Assembly (NCBI RefSeq): GCF_001545075.1
Contig: NZ_FCOB02000001.1
Coordinates: forward strand, 62,001 to 126,000
Length of the DNA stretch: 64,000 nucleotides
Source: Caballeronia ptereochthonis
GTDB lineage: Bacteria > Pseudomonadota > Gammaproteobacteria > Burkholderiales > Burkholderiaceae
Direction of reading: 5' to 3'
Position 1 is the first letter of the stretch. Every line of letters begins with the position of its first letter. A program made the translations under genes and the position numbers. The notes beneath the pieces were generated by a model, which was not told the DNA's origin, ran no database searches, and saw only the letters and a program-made list of their open reading frames with translations. This document shows, one piece after another, positions 7,313 to 14,337 of the stretch.

Positions 7313-8455
7313 ATGGCCCCACCCCAGGCCGACGCGTATGGCAAGCCGGCGACGCGGGCGGGTGACGGCGTCCTGTTTAGCGGCAACCAGCATGAGACCG
7401 TACCGCGTGCGCTGTTTCTCGACCGCCGGCTGACGCCCCTCGAACGCAACGCCTGGCAGGTGATTCGCCTGCAACTGCAGCGCGACGGCATCACGGCGTT
7501 TCCCACCTACGACGAACTCGCCCCCTATCTTGCATCGATGCCCGGTACGAACAAGGCATCGTCGGAAACGGTCGCCCGCGCCTTGACGATCCTTCGTCTG
7601 ACGCGATGGCTCAGCCTCGTCCAGCGTTGCCGCGACAAACCGACCGGACGCCATCAGGGCAACCTGTACGTGCTGCATGACGAACCGCTGTCGCCCTTCG
7701 AAGCCGTCCAGCTCGACGTGGAGTATCTCGATCTCATCGGCCGCGCGTTGAGCCACGCAAGCAAGGCGATCCAGTCGGTCGGCTATCACGTCCTCAAGGA
7801 GCTGACGAACGATCCACTGCTGTCCGGTTGCGTGTTACCCACGCGGTTACAACTCATCACGCAGCGCTTGGCGCAACAAGGTTGGCATACCCAGATGGAT
7901 GACGCGATGCCGGCAACATCAAGTTATCCACAGCACGATTCCGAAGACGGTGAGGCACGCCGTCTTCGGAATCGTGACGCCCCGCCTTCGGATTCCGAAT
8001 ACAGCATGAAACCCGCGCCAGAAGCCCCTCTTTGGAATCCGAAGGCGGACCGTACAGTACGTATACATCTATCTTCTAATACACCTACTCCTGTACCGCG
8101 CGCGCGTGACGCGCTGCGCCTGCCACCGCGCTTCGCAGCGTTGCGCGCCGAGCAGCAAAGCGGCGCGCTGGCGGCCTTGCAACAGGTCGAACCCTCGCTG
8201 CGTCAGGCGGTGCTCGACGAATGGCAGGCACGGCTCGATGCGCATGGCGTGCGCAAGCCGGCCGGTTACCTGTTTGGCATCATCGGCAAGGCACTGCGCG
8301 GGGAGTTTCAGGCGTGGTGCGCGCCACCCGAGAAGTCCCCGACGACGCCGGCCATTACCACGTCAGCCGTGCACCCGGCCGATGCCGACGTCGCGCAGCG
8401 ACACCTCGCACACCTTCGCGCACTCTTGCAGTTGCCACCGGACGAGCCGGGATGA
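7313..8455 (+). CDS. STY4528-family ICE/pathogenicity-island replication protein
   Basis: 380 aa. The N-terminal 180 residues resemble a winged-helix initiator: PRALFLDRRLTPLERNAWQVIRL, then PTYDELAPYL and SSETVARALTILRLTRWLSL, then NLYVLHDEPLSPFEAVQLD. A low-complexity linker (about 195-265) follows, then a helical C-terminus (about 270-345). Homologues are annotated as island replication proteins. The linker is encoded by DNA with a DnaA box, iteron-like repeats and an AT-rich tract (7924-8098), so the gene seems to carry its own origin, as is known for other initiator-encoded origins. It is the fifth gene of the alpA operon, 4 bp after DUF2857. Confidence 0.88.
   Translation: MAPPQADAYGKPATRAGDGVLFSGNQHETVPRALFLDRRLTPLERNAWQVIRLQLQRDGITAFPTYDELAPYLASMPGTNKASSETVARALTILRLTRWLSLVQRCRDKPTGRHQGNLYVLHDEPLSPFEAVQLDVEYLDLIGRALSHASKAIQSVGYHVLKELTNDPLLSGCVLPTRLQLITQRLAQQGWHTQMDDAMPATSSYPQHDSEDGEARRLRNRDAPPSDSEYSMKPAPEAPLWNPKADRTVRIHLSSNTPTPVPRARDALRLPPRFAALRAEQQSGALAALQQVEPSLRQAVLDEWQARLDAHGVRKPAGYLFGIIGKALRGEFQAWCAPPEKSPTTPAITTSAVHPADADVAQRHLAHLRALLQLPPDEPG
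7924..8098. other. Putative replication origin (oriV) inside the replication gene
   Basis: Seen directly: a perfect DnaA box TTATCCACA (7924-7932); a perfect 17-bp inverted repeat CACGATTCCGAAGACGG (7934-7950 and, inverted, 7960-7976); and a second perfect 15-bp pair CCGCCTTCGGATTCC (7982-7996) / GGAATCCGAAGGCGG (8034-8048). All four arms share the core TCCGAAG(A/G)CGG. The AT-rich tract at about 8050-8098 follows. DnaA box plus iterons plus AT-rich unwinding region next to an initiator gene is the standard layout of an iteron origin. Functional assignment is inference. Confidence 0.75.
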
Positions 8456-8495
8456 TCGTCCGGCCTCGCACTCCTTCCATTGAGCACTACGGAAG

Positions 8496-8514
8496 GCTAT
8501 ACCACTGGTATAGC
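8496..8514. promoter_or_regulatory. Palindromic operator candidate, copy 1
   Basis: Perfect 19-bp palindrome with centre C8505 and core CTATACCACTGGTATAG. It lies 41 bp after the STY4528 stop. The same core recurs at 8616 and 12282 and nowhere else that I noticed. Confidence 0.7.
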
Positions 8515-8615
8515 TCGGCCAACACGGTGGCCAACCGCTATGAGTTTGTCATGGTGTCTCTTCGCGCAGCGTCCGTGCTGACGATGCCGCGCGAATGCCA
8601 TCGTGATCCACCCAA

Positions 8616-8636
8616 GGCTATACCACTGGTATAGCC
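8616..8636. promoter_or_regulatory. Palindromic operator candidate, copy 2
   Basis: Perfect 21-bp palindrome (10-bp arms) around C8626 with the same core as copy 1. The centre-to-centre distance to copy 1 is 121 bp, about 11.5 helical turns. It lies 210 bp upstream of the helicase start. Confidence 0.7.
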
Positions 8637-8758
8637 ACGGCCCGCGCCATGCCGTGCATGGTTTGCGGAGGCCTCTTCACGTCGTCCGTGCACGCCGTCC
8701 GGCACGCTCGCCGGCGCTGGCATAATGGCGCCCTTAGCGGGGACGCTCCGGTCGCCAT

Positions 8759-8805
8759 GGCAGGCACCCTGACTTCGCTTCGCTTGAGTCGTGTTCGTGC
8801 CTGCC
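8759..8805 (+). promoter_or_regulatory. Hairpin leader upstream of the SF1 helicase
   Basis: GGCAGGCAC (8759-8767) pairs perfectly with GTGCCTGCC (8797-8805). Inside, GACT (8771-8774) can pair with AGTC. It sits 40 bp before the TTG start of the helicase and could affect its translation or transcript stability. Confidence 0.5.
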
Positions 8806-8845
8806 GTCACCACGCGCCCCACCCCGGATCTTCGCGAGGCAGGCC

Positions 8846-11800
8846 TTGAACGACGAGAACAACGAACCTCTGCGCGTCCTGCGGTTTTGGCGCGACCTGG
8901 AAATCTTCAATATCCCGACCACCCCGACGGCGAAGGACAACACCCCGCAAATCAAGGTCACCACGCTGCGTCGCCGCGGCCCCCAGCGCACACTCCCCTG
9001 GCACCGCACGGAATTCGCCCCGACCGAGCCGCACGCATTCCTGCATGTCGTCTACGTGGGCGTGGCCGACGTGGAAGACCTGGCCCGCCTCGTCTTGCGC
9101 GGCATCCTGCCGGCTGACGACCTCAGCGAGCGCGAGGTGCAACGCGTGAGCGGCCAGGGGTGGCTGGCCGCCTTCGTCGTCAACGAGCATGGCGTACCGT
9201 TGCCCGACAGCTACCTCGCCGCAAGCTATGCGCACGGCGTTCATGCGTTTCGGGAGACCGGTGCGCTGGACAACGTCAACGCGCGACTGCAGCGGGCGAA
9301 GGAAGAATTCGCGCAACGCTGCCATCGTCTCGCTCAGGCGGATGAGCATGGCGATACCACCGCCTCCGCACCGGGCACGCCGCTGCGTTGGGAGGACCTG
9401 GAGGCCGAGCGCGAGGTGGTCTGCGCGCTGCTCGGCGATGGCGCCCAAAAAGCCGCGTTGGACTGGCGTGTCGTTGTGCGCACCAGCCGGATCAAGCGCA
9501 GCAAGCTCAAAGACAATCAGGAAGCGGCCACCGAATTCCTCAACTCGTTCTATCTGGACGATCTCGACCGGCTCATCGGCCAGGCCGAAAAACAGCGGCC
9601 CTTCGGCGCCGCGCTCACGCGCTATCTGGGCACCGCGATCAAGTCCGACGGACGGGTGGACATCCTCACCCAACATGCCACGATGGCGCAGCTGGTCAGT
9701 GCCCAACACCTGCCCAGGGCGCGCTGGCCCGCGCCTTCGAAGCACCCGCTAGTGCTCGCGCAACAGGCCGCCGTCGCGGAAGTGTTGCGCACCCTGGACC
9801 CCGGCAGCGGCATCCTCGGCGTGAACGGTCCACCCGGCACAGGCAAGACTACCCTGCTCTGCGACGTGATCGCCGACATCGTCACCGAACGTGCGCGGCG
9901 CATTGCAGCGCTCGACAAACCCGCGGCCTTGTTCGACGAGCCGGTGCAGATGGCCGGCATGAAGTTTTCGCCGCTCAAGCGCACCGTGGTTGACGGCACC
10001 GCCATCGTCGTCGCCAGCAACAATAACAACGCCGTCAAGAACATCACACAGGAATTGCCGGCCCGCGCCAAGATCAGCGGCGAATTCGAGCCGGTCGCGT
10101 ACTTCGACGAGGTGATCCGCGAAATCTTCCGCGCGCAGAAAGTGCTCGACGACGAAAAGCAGCCCATCGACGGCTGGGGTGTCATCGCCGCTGCGCTGGG
10201 TAACGTCGGCAACCGCCGATCGTTTGCCGCGGGCTTCTTCCGCGACGAACGCAAGAGCAAACCACCCACCGCCACCCCCAACATGGCGGTCGATGCGCCG
10301 GACAACGCCGGCGACAACGAGGCAGAAGAGACCGCGGTGACGGACGATGCCACCTCGCGAACCGAACCACGCGACGAGCGTCCGCCGACCCTGAAGCAGA
10401 TCCTGGAAACGGCCAGCGAGGATTACGCGCGCTATCAGGCCGAATGGAAAGCTGCGAAACGCGCGTTCCTGGACCTGCATGCCGACGTCGAAAAGCAGCG
10501 CGCCGTGCTGGTCGCCGCCGAACAGGCCGCGCGCGAACTGGATCGCAGCCGCGTGCAACGGGAAACGCTTGAAGCGTCCCTCCAGAGCGTCGCCGAAACG
10601 CTCGCTGCGAGCGAACAGGCCCTCGCGAACTCGCGTGCGCGACAAAACGACCTGCGCGCGCTCATGCAATCCCACCAGGCGATGCTCGCGCAATGCGAAG
10701 CGGCGCACTTGCCCTCGCTCTGGGACCGCCTGATGCGATGGTTCGGCCGCGAAACGCCACGCATGATCGCGCGACGCCAGGCGCTCGCGGCCCCCACGCA
10801 AGCCCTGAGTGAAACCGGCACGGCACTCAGCGCGATCAGCCGCGACATCGCGCAATCCGAAGCTGTTCTTCAGCGCGAGCGCGACCGGCATCAGGCCGTT
10901 TCGCGCGAGTTGGCGACGCTGATGCGCCAGCGCCAGGTCCACCAGCAAGCTCTGGATGCGGGCTATGCGACGGGCGCGAAGCATTTTCCGGACGACGCGT
11001 TCTGGTCCCTGCCGTCGGACACGCGTCATCGCGCAAGCATCGCGGTCGGCCCCGCACTCGATCACCTGCGCGCGCGGCTGTTCCTGCACGCCGTCGAACT
11101 GCATCGCACCACGATTCTCGCCAACGCGAGCAAGTTCATCGGCAACTTGCGCGTCGTGAACGGGATGCTGACCAACACGCTGCAGGACAAACTGCCCGCC
11201 GACCAACGGCCGCGCTTGTGGGACGTACTGTTTTTTGTGGTCCCCGTCGTGTCCACGACGCTCGCCTCGTTCGATCGCCTGTTCCTCGGCATGGAGCAGG
11301 ACAGCCTCGGCTGGCTGCTGATCGACGAAGCCGGACAAGCCACACCGCAATCCGCCGTCGGTGCGATCTGGCGCAGTCGTCGCGCGGTGATCGTCGGCGA
11401 TCCGCTGCAGGTTGAACCGGTCTTCACCGTACCCTTGCGCCTGACCGAAGCGTTGCGCCGCCAGCATCAGGTCGATCCGGCGTGGTCGCCCGCCGACGAG
11501 TCCGTGCAAACGCTCGCCGACCGCATCACACCGTTCGGGTCCTGGGTCAGCCGATCGACCAACGGCGTGACCGATGACACCCGCATCTGGACCGGCATGC
11601 CGTTGCGCACGCATCGGCGCTGCGACGATCCGATGTTTACGGTCGCCAACCGCATTGCCTACGCCGGCCAGATGGTGCAGGGACGCGTCGATGACGCGGG
11701 GCAACCACTTCCCACGCCGTTTTCCTGCGTCCTGGGCCAGAGCGCATGGTTCGACGTGGCCTCCAGGCGTGTGCGCCATCCCGTGTCCGAGGACGAGCTG

Positions 11801-12250
11801 GACGTGCTGCGCCAGTGCCTTACCGCCTTGCGACGCGAGCCCGCGCATGGCGAGGATGGCAAGCCGGCACGCCTCTATGTCATCTCGCCGTTTCGCAAGG
11901 TGAAGAACGCCTGCCAGAAGGTCGTGAAAGACGGCCAGTTCGATGGCGTTGAGTGCGGCACCGTGCATACGTTTCAGGGCAAGGAAGCCGCCATCGTCTT
12001 CCTCGTGCTGGGCACGGCGCCTGGCCCGCAGGGTGCGGGCGCCCGCGCATGGGCAACGGGTGCGCCGAACCTGCTCAACGTCGCGATCACCCGCGCCAAG
12101 TGTCGCCTCTACGTGATCGGGGATACGCAGCAGTGGGCCCGACTGGACTACGTCCGTGAACTGCACGCCGCCCTGCCCGTGATCCGTTTGCCATCCGGCA
12201 CGCAGCCCTCCGCGTCGCCGGAACACATGCCCTCCCTCTTCGACGCGTAG
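8846..12250 (+). CDS. UPF1-like superfamily 1 helicase/ATPase with coiled-coil insert
   Basis: 1134 aa, start TTG 8846 (no ATG in frame nearby; GAGGCAGG upstream). Residues 1-290 have no domain I recognise. Walker A GPPGTGKTT is at 328-336. A long charged and coiled-coil-rich insert (about 520-720) separates it from Walker B DEAGQ (827-831). HTFQGKEAAIVF is near 1040 and NLLNVAITRAKCRLYVIGD near 1080, the final SF1 motifs of the UPF1/SenX family. It probably unwinds DNA or RNA in an ATP-dependent way. It stands between the replication gene and PFL_4669 with its own control region: palindromes at 8496, 8616 and 12282. It could serve element replication or anti-phage defence; the large N-terminal region argues against a simple housekeeping helicase. 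Confidence 0.85.
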   Translation: MNDENNEPLRVLRFWRDLEIFNIPTTPTAKDNTPQIKVTTLRRRGPQRTLPWHRTEFAPTEPHAFLHVVYVGVADVEDLARLVLRGILPADDLSEREVQRVSGQGWLAAFVVNEHGVPLPDSYLAASYAHGVHAFRETGALDNVNARLQRAKEEFAQRCHRLAQADEHGDTTASAPGTPLRWEDLEAEREVVCALLGDGAQKAALDWRVVVRTSRIKRSKLKDNQEAATEFLNSFYLDDLDRLIGQAEKQRPFGAALTRYLGTAIKSDGRVDILTQHATMAQLVSAQHLPRARWPAPSKHPLVLAQQAAVAEVLRTLDPGSGILGVNGPPGTGKTTLLCDVIADIVTERARRIAALDKPAALFDEPVQMAGMKFSPLKRTVVDGTAIVVASNNNNAVKNITQELPARAKISGEFEPVAYFDEVIREIFRAQKVLDDEKQPIDGWGVIAAALGNVGNRRSFAAGFFRDERKSKPPTATPNMAVDAPDNAGDNEAEETAVTDDATSRTEPRDERPPTLKQILETASEDYARYQAEWKAAKRAFLDLHADVEKQRAVLVAAEQAARELDRSRVQRETLEASLQSVAETLAASEQALANSRARQNDLRALMQSHQAMLAQCEAAHLPSLWDRLMRWFGRETPRMIARRQALAAPTQALSETGTALSAISRDIAQSEAVLQRERDRHQAVSRELATLMRQRQVHQQALDAGYATGAKHFPDDAFWSLPSDTRHRASIAVGPALDHLRARLFLHAVELHRTTILANASKFIGNLRVVNGMLTNTLQDKLPADQRPRLWDVLFFVVPVVSTTLASFDRLFLGMEQDSLGWLLIDEAGQATPQSAVGAIWRSRRAVIVGDPLQVEPVFTVPLRLTEALRRQHQVDPAWSPADESVQTLADRITPFGSWVSRSTNGVTDDTRIWTGMPLRTHRRCDDPMFTVANRIAYAGQMVQGRVDDAGQPLPTPFSCVLGQSAWFDVASRRVRHPVSEDELDVLRQCLTALRREPAHGEDGKPARLYVISPFRKVKNACQKVVKDGQFDGVECGTVHTFQGKEAAIVFLVLGTAPGPQGAGARAWATGAPNLLNVAITRAKCRLYVIGDTQQWARLDYVRELHAALPVIRLPSGTQPSASPEHMPSLFDA

Positions 12251-12281
12251 CGCACCTCGCCACCGTCGATAGGCCACCTGT

Positions 12282-12310
12282 CGCGAGCTATACCAGTGGT
12301 ATAGCTCGCG
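12282..12310. promoter_or_regulatory. Palindromic operator candidate, copy 3 (longest)
   Basis: Perfect 29-bp palindrome with 14-bp arms around G12296; the central 17 bp are the CTATACCA-G-TGGTATAG core shared with copies 1 and 2. It lies 31 bp after the helicase stop and 116 bp before the PFL_4669-family gene, so it could control the downstream operon. As RNA it would form a strong hairpin but lacks a T run, which argues against a simple terminator. Confidence 0.7.
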
Positions 12311-12425
12311 CGATCGCCGCCCTTCGCGATCCGAATCGGGCCGCACCGCCATGCCCTTTGTTCACTGACGACCTTCCCGGTCGCCGTCATCGTGACACCC
12401 GTCCTTCCTCGCGACGAGTGTTGCC

Positions 12426-13226
12426 ATGGCCCATGAACCCTCCTCCCTGCAACTGAACCTCGGTGCGCTGCGCAGCGCGATGCAACTGACGCTGCACACG
12501 CATCACGCCGCACGCGTCTGGCATGGTCGGGCCGCCGCCGAAGGCCGGCCCGGCATCATCGGATTGAACGGCTTCGTCGCCGTCATGAACAAGATGAAGC
12601 GCGGTGCCGAGCAGGACGATCCGTATTCCGACTGGTGGATGCTGCGCATCGAGGAGAAGCTCGCGCAAACCAAAGCGGCATTGCAGGGATTACGGGAACA
12701 GGTCGATCAGGCGCTGGCCGATGTGCCGCCCGCACTGACGCTCGGCGACAACCTCAACATTCAGCCGGTGCGGCTGCCGCTCTTCATCAACGCGCAACTC
12801 GGTTTCATGGCGGTGTACCTGCTCGCCGACTACGACGATCTGGCGCGGCGACTGATCCTCGCGCACCACACCGCGATGATCGACCGGCGCACCTTGGAGC
12901 GCTGGCTCAACGACGGCGCGCACGCGCTGCGCAGCCTTTTCAGTCTGGCGCAGCAGTACCGCTACTCCGGCACGCAGCGCGACGACTTCGCGGCGAACAA
13001 TGCCGCCGCCCGTGCCGCGCGGGAGAAGTTGGGTGAACTGCCGCAGGACGTACTCGAAGGCACGCGCCGCTCGCGCTTTGCACCACCCATCGTCCGTCGC
13101 AGTGGTCTGGCGCAGCACCCGGCATCCACCTCGACCACCACGGACCCGGCTGCGGCAGCTCTTGACGGATCGCCCGCGATGCCCGCCGACGATGACACCA
13201 ACACCGCTAACACGGAGGCATCGTGA
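12426..13226 (+). CDS. PFL_4669-family ICE protein (TIGR03761-type)
   Basis: 266 aa, a signature protein of this ICE class, function unknown. The typical segments are seen: LQLNLGALRSAMQLTLHTHHAARVWHG at the start, then GIIGLNGFVAVMNKM, DPYSDWWMLRIEEKL, and DDLARRLILAHHTAMIDRR. The C-terminal 50 residues are a proline/threonine-rich tail. It starts the second replication-related block and its end overlaps the next gene by 4 bases (GTGA). The position with DUF3158, SSB and TopB suggests work in element DNA processing. Confidence 0.92.
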   Translation: MAHEPSSLQLNLGALRSAMQLTLHTHHAARVWHGRAAAEGRPGIIGLNGFVAVMNKMKRGAEQDDPYSDWWMLRIEEKLAQTKAALQGLREQVDQALADVPPALTLGDNLNIQPVRLPLFINAQLGFMAVYLLADYDDLARRLILAHHTAMIDRRTLERWLNDGAHALRSLFSLAQQYRYSGTQRDDFAANNAAARAAREKLGELPQDVLEGTRRSRFAPPIVRRSGLAQHPASTSTTTDPAAAALDGSPAMPADDDTNTANTEAS

Positions 13227-13756
13227 TCAGCGTGCCTGACGACATGGGCGCGACGCGTCGCTTCGTACCACTAGAACAGACAGCCTTCCAGCGGCTGGAA
13301 CACGCGGCCTACCTAAAAGGCCTTTTAAAACCTTTTAAAGGTAAGGGGGATCTGGAGATCTGGGCCAGCCAATGCGAAGCCCTGCGCGACGCTCTGATCG
13401 CACTGGCCGAACGCTCCGTTCTGCCGCAGGCGCGTCGAGCCCCTTTCAACCGGCTACCGGTCTATCTGGCCCAGCAAACCACTGGCGCAGGCACGACCTT
13501 TCTGCGCTGGCGCAACCTCGATCGCTCGGCCATGGGCGTCGTGCTGTGGGATGCATTGCTCGACGATCCCCACACGCCCGCGTCGTTGATCGACGACCTG
13601 TACGCGATGGAGCTGCAACGCATCGCGCTCAACATGCAAATCAGCCTGCTGCACACGCTCGCCCGTCAGGCACGCGCCGGCGTCGCCGCGATGGGGCACG
13701 CCGACAACCGCTACCACCACCGTGTCGCCCGACACGCCCACTCGAAGGAGGCTTGA
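13223..13756 (+). CDS. DUF3158 family protein
   Basis: 177 aa, GTG start overlapping the previous stop, with GGAGG upstream. Recognised as DUF3158 from order (PFL_4669 - DUF3158 - SSB - TopB) and from FQRLEHAAYLKGLLKPFKGKGDLE and FLRWRNLDRSAMGVVLW. Function unknown. The N-terminal segment GLLKPFKGKGD is encoded by a strikingly AT-rich palindromic stretch (13315-13341). Confidence 0.88.
   Translation: MISVPDDMGATRRFVPLEQTAFQRLEHAAYLKGLLKPFKGKGDLEIWASQCEALRDALIALAERSVLPQARRAPFNRLPVYLAQQTTGAGTTFLRWRNLDRSAMGVVLWDALLDDPHTPASLIDDLYAMELQRIALNMQISLLHTLARQARAGVAAMGHADNRYHHRVARHAHSKEA
13315..13341. repeat. AT-rich nested palindromes inside the DUF3158 gene
   Basis: AAAAGGCCTTTT (13315-13326), TTTTAAAA (13323-13330) and CCTTTTAAAGG (13331-13341) follow one another in an otherwise GC-rich gene. 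They could be simple codon chance (Leu-Leu-Lys-Pro-Phe-Lys) or a melting or binding site. Confidence 0.45.
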
Positions 13757-13758
13757 CC

Positions 13759-14163
13759 ATGAGCACCCGTTTTTACGGCGAAGGCAACATCGGCTCTGCG
13801 CCGGAGTTTCGCGAATTTCCGCACGGCAACGACGATCCCGATCGATTGCTGCGCCTGAATGTCTATTTCGACAACCCTGTCCCCGTGAAGGATGGCTACG
13901 AGGATCGCGGCGGCTTCTGGGCTCCGGTGCAACTGTGGCATGAGGATGCCGAGCACTGGGCGACGCTCTATCAGAAAGGCATGCGCGTCCTCGTTGACGG
14001 CCGGATCGTTCAGGACAAGTGGACGGACAAGGACGACAACCCCCGGGTGACCTTCGTGATCGAGGCACGCTGCGTGGCCATCCTGCCCTATCGCATCGAA
14101 GCCATCGCGCTCAGTCCCAAGCCTAACAATCCACCCGACGATGACGGTCCCACTGACGGTTGA
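13759..14163 (+). CDS. ssb: ICE-type single-stranded DNA-binding protein
   Basis: 134 aa; ATG 13759 with GGAGG ten bases upstream and only 2 bp after the DUF3158 stop. The OB-fold pattern is seen as GEGNIGSAPEFREF, RLNVYFDNPV, FWAPVQLWHEDAEHWATLYQKGMRVLVDGRI and TFVIEARCVAILPYR. It ends with a short acidic proline tail (PPDDDGPTDG) instead of the DDDIPF tip of chromosomal SSB. It should coat ssDNA during element replication or transfer, working with TopB next door. Confidence 0.9.
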   Translation: MSTRFYGEGNIGSAPEFREFPHGNDDPDRLLRLNVYFDNPVPVKDGYEDRGGFWAPVQLWHEDAEHWATLYQKGMRVLVDGRIVQDKWTDKDDNPRVTFVIEARCVAILPYRIEAIALSPKPNNPPDDDGPTDG

Positions 14164-14198
14164 CTGTAACGTCGCCAGGTCACTGGCCTGGCTCGCCC

Positions 14199-14229
14199 AT
14201 GAGCGCCTGCGCTCAACACGGGCGCTCAT
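14199..14229 (+). promoter_or_regulatory. Hairpin in the topB leader
   Basis: ATGAGCGC (14199-14206) pairs perfectly with GCGCTCAT (14222-14229) in the 174-bp gap between ssb and topB. A smaller GCCAG/CTGGC hairpin precedes it at about 14174. It has no T run, so it is more likely an RNA leader element than a terminator. Confidence 0.45.
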
Positions 14230-14337
14230 CGCACCAACGCTCAATGCGGCGCGTTCGAGAAATGCATTGATACTCCGCTTCCTGATACCGCACGGCCATC
14301 GTGCCATGTGTGATCGTTACGCATACCGGGTGTCGCC

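Noticed and set aside
8496..12310. Repeated peptide YHWYSS in two unrelated frames
   Set aside because: It is only the translation of the shared palindrome (CTATACCACTGGTATAG type), not a protein repeat.
12282..12310. Strong hairpin as terminator of the helicase gene
   Set aside because: There is no T run on either side, and the same core occurs twice upstream of the gene, so an operator is the better reading.
9749..12352. 867-codon minus-strand open frame opposite the helicase gene
   Set aside because: It lies fully antisense to a clear SF1 helicase with intact motifs. High GC content opens such shadow frames; its translation is His/Arg/Gly-rich without domains.
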